Positions 16,159-23,601 of a stretch of DNA of 38,473 nt are shown here, piece by piece (position 1 is the stretch's first letter; each line of letters opens with the position of its first letter). The DNA is from Sphingobium ummariense RL-3 (GTDB lineage Bacteria > Pseudomonadota > Alphaproteobacteria > Sphingomonadales > Sphingomonadaceae). The stretch is taken from the NCBI RefSeq assembly GCF_000447205.1, contig NZ_AUWY01000124.1:1-38473 (forward strand), given 5' to 3'. Made by a program: the position numbers and the translations under genes. Below the pieces are notes generated by a model. It did not search any database, was not told where the DNA came from, and saw only the letters and a list, made by a program, of their open reading frames with translations.

Positions 16159-16341
16159 TTCCAGTACCGGCAGGTCCGGTCCCGGAATCGCGCTGATCGC
16201 CACATTGGCGAACATCACGATCCCGGCGAGGATCATCAACAGGCCGCGCTTGCGGTCGCGCCTCTTCACCAGCGCATGGATGCCGCCACCGGTGAGCACG
16301 ACGCCCGCCAGCATCAGGATGGAGAGAAGGGTGCCTGCCAT
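16150..16341 (-). CDS. Small two-helix membrane protein
   Basis: A 63-residue protein with two predicted membrane helices: about residues 3-24 (LLSILMLAGVVLTGGGIHAL) and 34-54 (LLMILAGIVMFANVAISAI). A strongly basic turn (VKRRDRKRG) lies between them, which predicts both ends outside and the loop in the cytoplasm. ATG at 16341 is chosen, with GGGCGGG upstream; TTG at 16368 would add nine residues and cannot be excluded. No family name is recognised. It is divergent from rpiB. Confidence 0.65.
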   Translation of the reverse strand: MAGTLLSILMLAGVVLTGGGIHALVKRRDRKRGLLMILAGIVMFANVAISAIPGPDLPVLERK

Positions 16342-16436
16342 GGCCCGCCCATAGGTGCGATGGTCCAAGGTGGCAATCTCTCGCCCGTGCCCCTAATAGG
16401 CGCGCAAACGAATCACCCCGCGGGGACAGCAGGCTC

Positions 16437-16874
16437 ATGAAAATCGCCATCGCTTCCGATCACGCCGCCGTCGACCTGAAGGCGGAGCTTGCGCAATGGC
16501 TGCGCGACGAGGGCCATGAGGTCGAAGACCTCGGCCCAGCCACCGCTGACCGCGTCGATTATCCCGATTATGGTTACAAGCTCGCGACAGCCATCGCGGC
16601 GGGTACGGCGGAACGTGGCATCGCGCTCTGCGGATCGGGCATCGGCATCTCGATCGCGGTGAACCGCAACCCCGCCTGCCGCTGCGCGCTGGTCGGCGAG
16701 CCGCTCTCCGCAGCGCTGTCGCGCGAGCATAACGACGCCAATGTTCTGGCCATGGGCGCCCGCCTGACCGGCGTGGACATGGCCAAGGCCTGTGTCACTG
16801 CCTTCCTCACGACCGACTTCGGCGGCGGCCGTCACGGCCCGCGCGTCGAAAAACTGTCGAACCCCGCGCTCTGA
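16437..16874 (+). CDS. rpiB: Ribose-5-phosphate isomerase B
   Basis: Interconverts ribose 5-phosphate and ribulose 5-phosphate in the pentose phosphate pathway. The 145-residue length is usual for the RpiB/LacAB family. Active-site features are Asp8-His9 ([11 protein letters not shown]), Cys65 in [13 protein letters not shown], and the phosphate-binding [10 protein letters not shown]. The block [15 protein letters not shown] is the family signature. It starts at ATG 16437 and is followed after 11 bases by glyA, so the two are probably one operon. This rpiB-glyA pairing is frequent in alphaproteobacteria. Confidence 0.95.
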   Translation: MKIAIASDHAAVDLKAELAQWLRDEGHEVEDLGPATADRVDYPDYGYKLATAIAAGTAERGIALCGSGIGISIAVNRNPACRCALVGEPLSAALSREHNDANVLAMGARLTGVDMAKACVTAFLTTDFGGGRHGPRVEKLSNPAL

Positions 16875-16885
16875 AAGGACCGATC

Positions 16886-18187
16886 ATGAGCACCACCACC
16901 CTTTCCCAGCCCATCCGCCAGGCGGGTTTCTTCAGCGAGGACCTGGCGAGCGCCGATCCGGAGATCTTCGATGCGATCGGCAAGGAACTGAAGCGCCAGC
17001 AGGACAAGATCGAACTGATCGCGTCCGAGAACATCGTGTCGAAGGCGGTGCTGGAAGCCGCCGGCTCGATCTTCACCAACAAATATGCCGAGGGCTATCC
17101 CGGCAAGCGCTACTATGGCGGCTGCGAATATGCCGACGTGGTCGAAACGCTGGCAATCGAGCGTGCCAAGCAGCTGTTCGGCGCGAACTTCGCCAACGTC
17201 CAGCCCAACAGCGGCAGCCAGATGAACCAGGCGGTGTTCCTGGCGCTGCTCCAGCCGGGCGATACCTTCATGGGCCTCGACCTGTCCTCGGGCGGGCACC
17301 TGACGCACGGATCGCCCGTGAACATGAGCGGCAAGTGGTTCAAGGTCGTGCCCTATGGCGTGCGCGAGGACGATCATCTGATCGACATGGACGAGGTCGC
17401 CCGCATCGCCCGCGAGAACAAGCCCAAGCTCATCATCTGCGGCGGCACCGCCTATTCGCGGACCTGGGACTTCACGCGCTTCCGTGAGATCGCGGACGAG
17501 GTCGGCGCCTACCTGCTCGCCGACATGTCGCACTTCTCCGGCCTGGTCGCGGGCGGCGCGCACCCGTCGCCGGTGCCTTATGCCCATGTCACCACCACCA
17601 CGACCCACAAGTCGCTGCGCGGCCCCCGCTCGGGCATCATCCTCTCCAATGACGAGGCGATCGCCAAGAAGCTGAACAGCGCGATCTTCCCCGGCCTCCA
17701 GGGCGGCCCGCTGATGCACATCATCGCGGCCAAGGCGGTGGCCTTCAAGGAAGCGCTGACGCCCGAGTTCAAGGCCTATGCCCACCAGATCGTGGCGAAC
17801 GCCAAGGCGCTGGCGGCGACTTTGGCCGACGCGGGCCTATCGATCGTGTCGGGCGGCACCGACAACCACCTGATGCTGGTCGACCTGCGCGCCAAGAACA
17901 CCACCGGCAAGGCCGCCGAAAAGGCGCTCGACCGCGCCTACATCACCTGCAACAAGAACAACGTGCCGTTCGACACGGCCAGCCCCTTCGTGACCTCGGG
18001 CGTGCGCCTTGGCACGCCGGCGGGCACGACCCGCGGCTTCGGCGAGGAGGAGTTCCGCGAGATCGGCCGCCTGATCGCCGAAGTGGTGGATGGCCTGAAG
18101 CGCAACGGCGACGAGGGCGACGGCCAAGTGGAAACGCATGTGCGCGAGAAGGTGCTGGCGCTGACGAGCCGTTTCCCGATCTATTGA
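16886..18187 (+). CDS. glyA: Serine hydroxymethyltransferase
   Basis: PLP enzyme that converts serine and tetrahydrofolate to glycine and 5,10-methylenetetrahydrofolate, the main source of one-carbon units. The 433-residue protein has the family blocks [31 protein letters not shown] and [12 protein letters not shown]. The PLP lysine is K242 in [18 protein letters not shown] at 16886 has GAAAGGACC upstream. It lies between rpiB and nrdR, the common alphaproteobacterial order. A hairpin with one bulge and a long palindromic repeat follow the stop. Confidence 0.97.
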   Translation: MSTTTLSQPIRQAGFFSEDLASADPEIFDAIGKELKRQQDKIELIASENIVSKAVLEAAGSIFTNKYAEGYPGKRYYGGCEYADVVETLAIERAKQLFGANFANVQPNSGSQMNQAVFLALLQPGDTFMGLDLSSGGHLTHGSPVNMSGKWFKVVPYGVREDDHLIDMDEVARIARENKPKLIICGGTAYSRTWDFTRFREIADEVGAYLLADMSHFSGLVAGGAHPSPVPYAHVTTTTTHKSLRGPRSGIILSNDEAIAKKLNSAIFPGLQGGPLMHIIAAKAVAFKEALTPEFKAYAHQIVANAKALAATLADAGLSIVSGGTDNHLMLVDLRAKNTTGKAAEKALDRAYITCNKNNVPFDTASPFVTSGVRLGTPAGTTRGFGEEEFREIGRLIAEVVDGLKRNGDEGDGQVETHVREKVLALTSRFPIY

Positions 18188-18194
18188 GAAACCA

Positions 18195-18215
18195 GGGGGA
18201 GGCTTGCCTTCCCCC
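18195..18215 (+). terminator. Terminator-like hairpin after glyA
   Basis: GGGGGAGG pairs with CCTTCCCCC (one bulged T) around a CTTG loop, 8 bases past the stop. No T-run follows, and it runs directly into the repeat at 18214-18330. Confidence 0.4.
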
Positions 18216-18330
18216 GTTCGCCCTGAGTAGGGGCTGAGCGAAGTCGAAGACCCGTATCGAAGGGTCGCACGCGACATATGTCCTTCGATACGCCGTTTCG
18301 GCAGGCTCAACGGCTACTCAGGACGAACGG
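18214..18330. repeat. Full-length palindromic repeat (family A), glyA-nrdR gap
   Basis: A 117-bp imperfect palindrome starts CCGTTCGCCCTGAGTAG and ends CTACTCAGGACGAACGG. Inner blocks GAGCGAAGTCGAA and TATCGAAGG are repeated in inverted form. The element at 24598-24698 has the same architecture. It lies in the leader region of nrdR. Confidence 0.85.
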
Positions 18331-18343
18331 AGGTATTGATCCC

Positions 18344-18805
18344 ATGCGCTGCCCCTTCTGTTCCCATGAAGACAGCCAGGTGAAGGACAGCCGCCCGACG
18401 GAGGATGGCAATGCCATCCGCCGCCGGCGCCAGTGCGAAGCGTGCGCCGCCCGCTTCACGACCTTCGAACGCATCCAGCTCCGCGACATCTGGGTGGTGA
18501 AGAGCGAGGGCCGCAAGGAAGCCTTCGAGCGCGACAAGCTCGCCCGCTCGATCGGCATCGCCTGCCGCAAGCGCCCGATCGACCCGAGCCGGATCGAAAA
18601 GCTGATCTCCGGCATCCAGCGCCAGCTGGAGACCAGCGGCGACGGCGAGGTTCCCGCCCGCGCGATCGGAGAGATGGTCATGGAGGGCCTGAAGCGCCTC
18701 GACAGCGTCGCCTACATCCGCTTCGCCAGCGTCTACAAGGATTTCACCGATGCGAAGGATTTCGAGGAGTTCGCGGGCACGGTGAAGGAGGTGGGGCGTG
18801 AATAG
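18344..18805 (+). CDS. nrdR: Transcriptional repressor NrdR
   Basis: ATP/dATP-sensing repressor of ribonucleotide reductase genes, 153 residues. The zinc ribbon is complete: C3 and C6 in [11 protein letters not shown]31 and C34 in [14 protein letters not shown]. The ATP-cone domain follows from about residue 49 ([22 protein letters not shown]). The ending [17 protein letters not shown] is typical. ATG at 18344 is chosen because MRCPFC is the invariant N-terminus and GGAGGT lies upstream; the frame is open further upstream only because it reads the palindromic repeat. It targets NrdR boxes near nrd genes, none of which are in this window. Confidence 0.95.
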   Translation: MRCPFCSHEDSQVKDSRPTEDGNAIRRRRQCEACAARFTTFERIQLRDIWVVKSEGRKEAFERDKLARSIGIACRKRPIDPSRIEKLISGIQRQLETSGDGEVPARAIGEMVMEGLKRLDSVAYIRFASVYKDFTDAKDFEEFAGTVKEVGRE

Positions 18806-18823
18806 CCTTCACCCCACCAGCAT

Positions 18824-18893
18824 CCGTTCGGTTCGAGCATGTCGAGAACGGCGCGCTTTCCTGCCCCCGTTCGCCCTGAGCGAAGTCGAAGGG
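18824..18893. repeat. Palindromic repeat halves (family A), left of the GIY-YIG gene
   Basis: Two short units: an inverted repeat at 18824-18851 (CCGTTCGGTTCGAGC paired with TCGAGAACGG) and a 27-base unit at 18867-18893 (CCGTTCGCCCTGAGCG and on to GAAGGG). The 27-base unit is the exact reverse complement of 19224-19250 and 20087-20113. Confidence 0.85.
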
Positions 18894-18925
18894 CTCGACC
18901 GAGCGCAGCGAGGTCAATAGCTGCG

Positions 18926-20005
18926 ATGTCCTTTCATGCCTACATCCTGCGCTGCGCTGACGGTTCCTACTACACGGGGCACACCGACGATCTCGAAACG
19001 CGCCTTGCACAGCATCAATCGGGTGTCCTTGTTGGGTACACTCGCGACCGTCGCCCCATAGAGCTGGTCTGGTCGGCGGAATTCTCGACGCGCGCGGAAG
19101 CGCTGGCAGGCGAGCTTCAAATCAAGGGATGGTCGCGCAAGAAGAAGGAGGCGCTGATCGCGGAAAATTGGGAGAAGCTGAAAAAGGCTTCCGTTTCCCA
19201 TGCTTCGCCTTCGCTCAGCGACGCCCTTCGACTTCGCTCAGGGCGAACGGAAGGCGACGAGACCCCGAACAAGATCAATCCATTGCAGGAATCGGCCAAG
19301 CCCCTCATCGTCCTCGTCCGCCCCCAGCTCGGCGAGAATATCGGCAAGGCCGCCCGCGCCATGCTCAATTTCGGGCTGACCGAAATGCGCCTCGTGTCCC
19401 CGCGTGACGGCTGGCCCAATCCCGATGCTGGCCCGTCCGCCGCGGGCGCGGACTTCATCCTCGACCAGGCGGAGGTGTTCGAGACGCTGGCCGACGCCGT
19501 GGCGGACTGCGCCCATGTCTATGCGACCACGGTGCGCAAGCGCGGCGTGACCAAGCCGGTCGTGACCCCGGAAGAGGCAGCGCGGGAGATCCACTCAGTG
19601 CAGGGCCGCAGCGCCTTCGTCTTCGGACCGGAACGCTCCGGGCTGGAGACCGAGGACGTCGCGCTCGCCCGCAAGATCCTGACCGTGCCGATCAACCCGG
19701 AATTCGGCTCGCTGAACCTCGCCCAGGCGGTGATCCTGTGCGCCTATGAATGGTCGAAGCAAGCCGCGCTGGAGCAGCCGACCGTCACGGACCTGGGCGA
19801 GCCCGCGCCACAGGCGGAACTGGAGGGCATGATCGCCCAGTTCGAGGAACTGCTGGAGAATGCCGGCTATTTCTTCCCGCCCGATCGCGCGCCGGCCACG
19901 AAGCGGACCTTGCGCAACCTGCTGACCAAGCCGGGCTGGAACCATCTGGAGGTGCGCACCCTGCGCGGTGTTCTCTCGGCGCTGGGCAACCCGCGGTCGC
20001 GCTGA
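18926..20005 (+). CDS. GIY-YIG nuclease domain fused in frame to TrmJ tRNA methyltransferase
   Basis: One uninterrupted frame encodes two proteins that are normally separate. Residues 1-90 are a UPF0213-type GIY-YIG domain (YILRCADGSYYTG, Arg26, probable catalytic Glu63 in AGELQIKGWSRKKKEAL). Residues about 100-108 come from a palindromic repeat (19224-19250). From about residue 120 it is TrmJ, the SPOUT methyltransferase that 2'-O-methylates position 32 of tRNA: VLVRPQLGENIGKAARAMLN, VFGPERSGLE, and the knot NPEFGSLNLAQAVILCAYEW. The start ATG at 18926 opens the GIY-YIG domain. The cell may make a 359-residue fusion, or TrmJ may start separately at TTG 19283. The usual sphingomonad order nrdR-trmJ suggests the nuclease gene was inserted between them. 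Confidence 0.8.
   Translation: MSFHAYILRCADGSYYTGHTDDLETRLAQHQSGVLVGYTRDRRPIELVWSAEFSTRAEALAGELQIKGWSRKKKEALIAENWEKLKKASVSHASPSLSDALRLRSGRTEGDETPNKINPLQESAKPLIVLVRPQLGENIGKAARAMLNFGLTEMRLVSPRDGWPNPDAGPSAAGADFILDQAEVFETLADAVADCAHVYATTVRKRGVTKPVVTPEEAAREIHSVQGRSAFVFGPERSGLETEDVALARKILTVPINPEFGSLNLAQAVILCAYEWSKQAALEQPTVTDLGEPAPQAELEGMIAQFEELLENAGYFFPPDRAPATKRTLRNLLTKPGWNHLEVRTLRGVLSALGNPRSR
19224..19250. repeat. 27-bp repeat unit (family A) translated inside the GIY-YIG/TrmJ frame
   Basis: Exact reverse complement of 18867-18893 and identical in orientation to 20087-20113. It encodes part of the linker ALRLRSGRTE between the nuclease and methyltransferase domains. Confidence 0.9.
19283..20005 (+). 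other. trmJ: TrmJ module with its own possible TTG start
   Basis: If TTG at 19283 is used, the product is a 240-residue TrmJ beginning MQESAKPLIVLVRPQLGENIG, close to the 246 residues of E. coli TrmJ. No clear ribosome-binding site precedes it (CGAACAAGATCAATCCA). This is the only bacterial-type start codon between the nuclease domain and the TrmJ core. The entry records an alternative start for the 3' part of the fused frame and is not an extra gene. Confidence 0.5.
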
Positions 20006-20019
20006 CCTCAACCCATCCT

Positions 20020-20113
20020 CCGTTCGGCTGAGCAAAGTCGAAGCCTTCTCCCGAACGGAGTGAGGGCTTCGCTACGCTCAGCCTTGCCCTTCGACTTCGC
20101 TCAGGGCGAACGG
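20020..20113. repeat. Palindromic repeat (family A), trmJ-chorismate mutase gap
   Basis: Starts CCGTTCGGCTGAGCAAAG and ends with the 27-base unit at 20087-20113, in inverted orientation. The last part overlaps the 3' end of the chorismate mutase gene and supplies its stop codon. Confidence 0.85.
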
Positions 20114-20418
20114 GTGTGGGTGTCGTCTCGCGAGCGGTCGAATGCCTCCATCTCATAGGCGATGGACGCTTCGACCAGCTGCTCCCAAAGGGCGGCGACC
20201 GTATCGGCCGGAGCGCCCAGCCGCTCTGCTTCCGCCCGCGCATTGGCGATCACCTGCGCCTTGCGCGCCTCGTCGCGCACCTGGCCGCGTTCGGGCTTGA
20301 TCCGGGCGGCGGCGCGCATATGAGCGAAGCGCTCGGCCAGCAGCGCGACGAGCTGCCGGTCGATGGCATCGACGCCGGCGCGGACCTGCCCCATGGTCGT
20401 ATAGTCTTCGGGAGTCAT
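20101..20418 (-). CDS. Chorismate mutase, AroQ type
   Basis: A 105-residue all-helical protein of the AroQ chorismate mutase fold, which converts chorismate to prephenate for phenylalanine and tyrosine. The first helix is VRAGVDAIDRQLVALLAERF with the catalytic-type Arg and Asp. The loop and second helix contain ARIKPERGQVRDEARKAQVI, where Lys, Arg and Asp would line the active site, and the third helix is TVAALWEQLVEASIAYE. Isochorismate-pyruvate lyase shares this fold but is less likely outside a siderophore cluster. ATG at 20418 is chosen by homology; there is no strong ribosome-binding site. The last residues (TRSP) and the TGA stop are encoded by the repeat at 20087-20113. Confidence 0.83.
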   Translation of the reverse strand: MTPEDYTTMGQVRAGVDAIDRQLVALLAERFAHMRAAARIKPERGQVRDEARKAQVIANARAEAERLGAPADTVAALWEQLVEASIAYEMEAFDRSRDDTHTRSP

Positions 20419-20458
20419 GGCGCTGCTGACTAGGCCGCGCACTGCCCTCTGTCGAGGG

Positions 20459-20487
20459 TTGACATGAACGCCCCCCTTCGTCATAGG
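20459..20487 (+). promoter_or_regulatory. Candidate sigma-70 promoter of rpsD
   Basis: A perfect TTGACA (20459-20464) is followed after 17 bases by CATAGG (20482-20487). It would give a leader of about 120 bases before rpsD. The -35 box is ideal and the -10 box is weak. Confidence 0.38.
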
Positions 20488-20568
20488 CGCGCCTTCGCAA
20501 TCGGCCCCGCACCCCGGTGAAGCGGCGGCCCTGCCCCTGAAACATGGACAGCAGGCGATGACCGGGAT

Positions 20569-20590
20569 GGCTCGTCCTCAGGGACGGGCT
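20569..20590 (+). promoter_or_regulatory. Leader hairpin upstream of rpsD
   Basis: GGCTCGTCC pairs with GGACGGGCT (two G-U pairs) around a TCAG loop. It ends 27 bases before the rpsD start codon and just before the AAGGA ribosome-binding site region. It might be a regulatory leader, but no known S4-binding motif is recognised. Confidence 0.35.
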
Positions 20591-20617
20591 CGTTGTTGGC
20601 AATTGTAAGGATTTATC

Positions 20618-21232
20618 ATGTCGAAGCGTTCCAGCGCAAAGTACAAGCTCGACCGCCGGATGGGCGAGAACATCTGGGGTCGTCCCAAGAGCCCGGTGAA
20701 CAAGCGTGAATATGGCCCCGGCCAGCACGGCCAGCGCCGCAAGGGCAAGATGTCCGACTACGGCATCCAGCTGCGCGCCAAGCAGAAGCTGAAGGGCTAT
20801 TACGGCGACATCACCGAGAAGCAGTTCAAGAAGAACTACACCGAAGCCGCCCGCATGAAGGGCGACACCGGCCAGAACCTGATCGGCCTGCTGGAGCGTC
20901 GCCTGGACGCGGTCGTCTACCGCGCCAAGTTCGCGCCCACCATCTGGTCGGCCCGCCAGATCGTCAGCCACGGCCACATCTATGTGAACGGCGTGAAGTG
21001 CAACATCGCGTCGCGTCTGGTGAAGCCGGGCGACGAGATCACGCTGGGCAAGAAGGCGCAGGAAATGGCGCTGGTGCTCGAGGCGCAGGGCCTGCCGGAG
21101 CGCGACATCCCCGACTACGTCTCGCCCGACGGCGCCGCCAAGGTGACCTATGTCCGCGTCCCGACGCTGGACGAGGTGCCCTATCCGGTGAAGATGGAGC
21201 CGAACCTGGTCGTCGAATTCTATTCGCGCTGA
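20618..21232 (+). CDS. rpsD: 30S ribosomal protein S4
   Basis: Primary 16S rRNA-binding protein that nucleates assembly of the small-subunit body. It has 204 residues, the normal alphaproteobacterial length. The N-terminal domain reads [21 protein letters not shown] and [20 protein letters not shown]. The S4 domain follows from about residue 94 ([29 protein letters not shown]). ATG at 20618 has AAGGA eight bases upstream. The gene stands alone rather than in the alpha ribosomal operon, as is usual in alphaproteobacteria. A strong terminator follows. Confidence 0.98.
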   Translation: MSKRSSAKYKLDRRMGENIWGRPKSPVNKREYGPGQHGQRRKGKMSDYGIQLRAKQKLKGYYGDITEKQFKKNYTEAARMKGDTGQNLIGLLERRLDAVVYRAKFAPTIWSARQIVSHGHIYVNGVKCNIASRLVKPGDEITLGKKAQEMALVLEAQGLPERDIPDYVSPDGAAKVTYVRVPTLDEVPYPVKMEPNLVVEFYSR

Positions 21233-21259
21233 TCGGTTTCCGACAGTTCAGACACAGCG

Positions 21260-21287
21260 AAGGGCGGTTCCGCGAGGAGCCGCCCTT
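21260..21287 (+). terminator. Intrinsic terminator of rpsD
   Basis: A 12-bp stem (AAGGGCGGTTCC with its partner, including one G-U pair) is closed by a GCGA tetraloop and followed by TTCT. It lies 27 bases past the rpsD stop. Confidence 0.82.
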
Positions 21288-21365
21288 TCTGCATTGCGCA
21301 ACAATCTTGCGCCGGCTCCAGCGCGGTGGCATCACCCTGCGATCATAAGAAACAAAGGGTTCTCC

Positions 21366-23021
21366 ATGCGCAGCTCCATCGCGGTGATCGCCGCTCTTCT
21401 CGCCCTTTCCGCCCCGCTGGGCGCCCAGGCCGTGCCGGCCGGGTCCGCAGCTCCCTCGGTCGACACGATGAAGCGGCTGGTGAAGGAATTGTCGTCCGAC
21501 GCGTTCGAAGGCCGCGCGCCAGGTACCGCTGGCGAGGAGAAGACGCTCGCGCTGCTCTCTGCCGAATTCGCGAAGCTGGGGCTCAAGCCCGGCAACAACG
21601 GCAGCTGGTTCCAGGACGTGCCGCTGGTCGAGATCACCGCGAAGAATGTCTCGCCGCTCATCTTCCGCACCGGCAAGGGCACGGTTTCCGCCGCTTACGG
21701 CCCGGAAATGGTGATCGCCACCTATCGCACCACCCAGCCGCATATCGAGGTGAAGGACAGCCCGGTCGTCTTCGTCGGCTATGGCATCAACGCGCCGGAA
21801 AAAGGCTGGAACGACTATGCCGGGCTCGACGTCCGGGGCAAGACGGTCGTCATCCTGGTGAACGATCCCGATTATGAGACGGCGGGCCTCTCCGGCCCCT
21901 TCAACGGCCGGGCGATGACCTATTATGGCCGCTGGACCTACAAATATGAGGAAGCCGCGCGGCAGGGCGCGGCAGCGGCGATCATCGTGCACGACACCGT
22001 GCCGGCGGCCTATGGCTGGAACGTCGTCCAGTCGAGCTGGACCGGCGCGCAGCATGTCGCCGACAGTGCGGACGGCAATGCCGGCCAGTCCGCCGCGATC
22101 GGCTGGATCCAGAAGGACAAGGCGGCCGCGCTGTTCGCGGATTCCGGCCTCAATCTCGACCAACTGATGGCCGCCGCCAAGCGGCCCGGTTTCAAGGCGG
22201 TGCCGCTGCCGGGCGCGACTGCCTCGGTCTCCTTCGAAAACGACCTGCGCAAGCACAGCTCCAAGAACGTCGTGGCGCTGCTGCCCGGCAAGACCCGGCC
22301 GGACGAGTATGTGCTCTATTCGGCGCATTGGGACCATCTCGGCCATTGCGAAGCGGCACCAGACGGCGACGACATCTGCAACGGCGCGGTCGACAACGCG
22401 ACCGGCACGGCGGCGCTGGTCGCACTGGCGCAGGCCAATGTGAAGGCCGGGCCGACCGACCGCAGCCAGGTGTTCCTGGCCGTCACGGGCGAGGAATCGG
22501 GGCTGCTGGGGTCGGCCTATTATGGCGACCATCCCGTCTTCCCGCTCCGCCAGACGGTGGGCGGCGTCAACATGGACGCGCTCAGCGTCGCGGGCCTGGC
22601 GAAGAATGTGGTGGTGATCGGCAAGGGCAAGTCGCAGCTCGATGCCTATCTCGACCGCGCGCTCGCCGCGCAGGGCCGCGTCGCCAGCCTGGAGCCCACC
22701 CCGGAAAAGGGCTTCTACTATCGCTCCGACCATTTCAGCTTCGCCAAGCACGGCCTGCCGATGCTCTATTTCGAGGGCGGGCAGGATCTGGTGAAGGGCG
22801 GAGAGGCAGCCGGCGAAGCTGCGGCGAAGGACTATGAGGAGCACCGCTATCACGGTCCCAAGGACGAATATGATCCCAATTGGGATTGGGCCGGGGTTCA
22901 GGCGGACCTGAAGCTCTATTATGACGTCGGCCGCGCGCTGGCGAACACGACGGAATGGCCCAACTGGGTCGAGGGCGACGAGTTTCGCGCGATCCGCGAC
23001 AAGGACCGCGCGGGGAAGTAA
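21366..23021 (+). CDS. Secreted M28 family zinc metallopeptidase
   Basis: A 551-residue exopeptidase-like protein with a Sec signal peptide (MRSSIAVIAALLALSAPLGAQA), so it acts in the periplasm or outside the cell. A PA-domain insertion is likely at about residues 125-290. The zinc site of the M28 family is complete: His321 and Asp323 in SAHWDHLG, Asp343 in GAVDNATG, Glu376-Glu377 in TGEESGL, Asp404 in NMDAL and His456 in SDHFSF. Members remove N-terminal residues from peptides; the specificity here is unknown. ATG at 21366 is chosen because the signal peptide starts there and AAAGGG precedes it. A 19-base tandem duplication spans the stop codon. Confidence 0.9.
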   Translation: MRSSIAVIAALLALSAPLGAQAVPAGSAAPSVDTMKRLVKELSSDAFEGRAPGTAGEEKTLALLSAEFAKLGLKPGNNGSWFQDVPLVEITAKNVSPLIFRTGKGTVSAAYGPEMVIATYRTTQPHIEVKDSPVVFVGYGINAPEKGWNDYAGLDVRGKTVVILVNDPDYETAGLSGPFNGRAMTYYGRWTYKYEEAARQGAAAAIIVHDTVPAAYGWNVVQSSWTGAQHVADSADGNAGQSAAIGWIQKDKAAALFADSGLNLDQLMAAAKRPGFKAVPLPGATASVSFENDLRKHSSKNVVALLPGKTRPDEYVLYSAHWDHLGHCEAAPDGDDICNGAVDNATGTAALVALAQANVKAGPTDRSQVFLAVTGEESGLLGSAYYGDHPVFPLRQTVGGVNMDALSVAGLAKNVVVIGKGKSQLDAYLDRALAAQGRVASLEPTPEKGFYYRSDHFSFAKHGLPMLYFEGGQDLVKGGEAAGEAAAKDYEEHRYHGPKDEYDPNWDWAGVQADLKLYYDVGRALANTTEWPNWVEGDEFRAIRDKDRAGK

Positions 23022-23038
23022 GGACCGCGCGGGAAGTG
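23001..23038. repeat. Short tandem duplication at the end of the M28 gene
   Basis: AAGGACCGCGCGGG occurs at 23001 and again at 23020, with a period of 19 bases. The first copy encodes the last residues of the peptidase and the second follows the TAA stop. Confidence 0.7.
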
Positions 23039-23050
23039 AAGCCGGCCGGC

Positions 23051-23503
23051 CTACTCCCCGGCGGGGGAGTAGGTCCAGCTCTGGGCGTCGCTGCCGTCCA
23101 TCCGCGCGGTTTCCGCCATCAGCAGCCGCCCCTCGCGCCAGTAGCGGATGCGCTGCGGGTAATCATGGGCGGGATTGGCGAAGCTGATGTCGCGCACGCC
23201 CTGCTCCACCAGCGGAAAGACCGTCGCAGCGCCGCCCTCCGGCGCGGCGTGAAGGGCCAGCGATCCGTCCGCGCCCCGGACGATGCGCATCACCTCCCAG
23301 CTTTTCAGGCTCTCGCCAGATCCGCTGCGCCCGATGCCGATCATCACGCCACCGCGCGGAAGGGTCCAGACCTCCTCGGTCCAGCGGCTCCCCCTCTCCT
23401 GCTGCCACTCGCCCGTCAGCCAGTCCGGCAGTTCGGCGGCGTTCGCGTTCGCCCGCGCGGACAGGGCCAGCGCCGCCGCGATGATCGAAACTCTTGCCTT
23501 CAT
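23051..23503 (-). CDS. DUF6265 family secreted protein
   Basis: A 150-residue protein with a signal peptide (MKARVSIIAAALALSARANANA, cleavage near ANA-AE). The mature part starts LPDWLTGEWQQERGSRWTEEVW and continues PRGGVMIGIGRSGSGESLKSWEVMRI, a lipocalin-like DUF6265 pattern made of beta strands. No function is known for the family; a small hydrophobic ligand is only a guess from the fold. ATG at 23503 has GAGGGATC upstream. Its stop codon lies in a 10-bp hairpin (23050-23073), which may act as a shared transcription end with the convergent M28 gene. Confidence 0.82.
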   Translation of the reverse strand: MKARVSIIAAALALSARANANAAELPDWLTGEWQQERGSRWTEEVWTLPRGGVMIGIGRSGSGESLKSWEVMRIVRGADGSLALHAAPEGGAATVFPLVEQGVRDISFANPAHDYPQRIRYWREGRLLMAETARMDGSDAQSWTYSPAGE

Positions 23504-23601
23504 GATCCCTCGCCCTCTGTCCAGATGCGGTCGGGCGCGTTATGGAGCGCGCATCATCCCGCTATCACGGATCGGCCCGCGCCGAGCAAGGACCAGATTT
23601 C

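Noticed and set aside
18839..18925. An earlier start for the GIY-YIG protein at 18839.
   Set aside because: The extra residues are a translation of the palindromic repeat, and the domain begins normally at ATG 18926.
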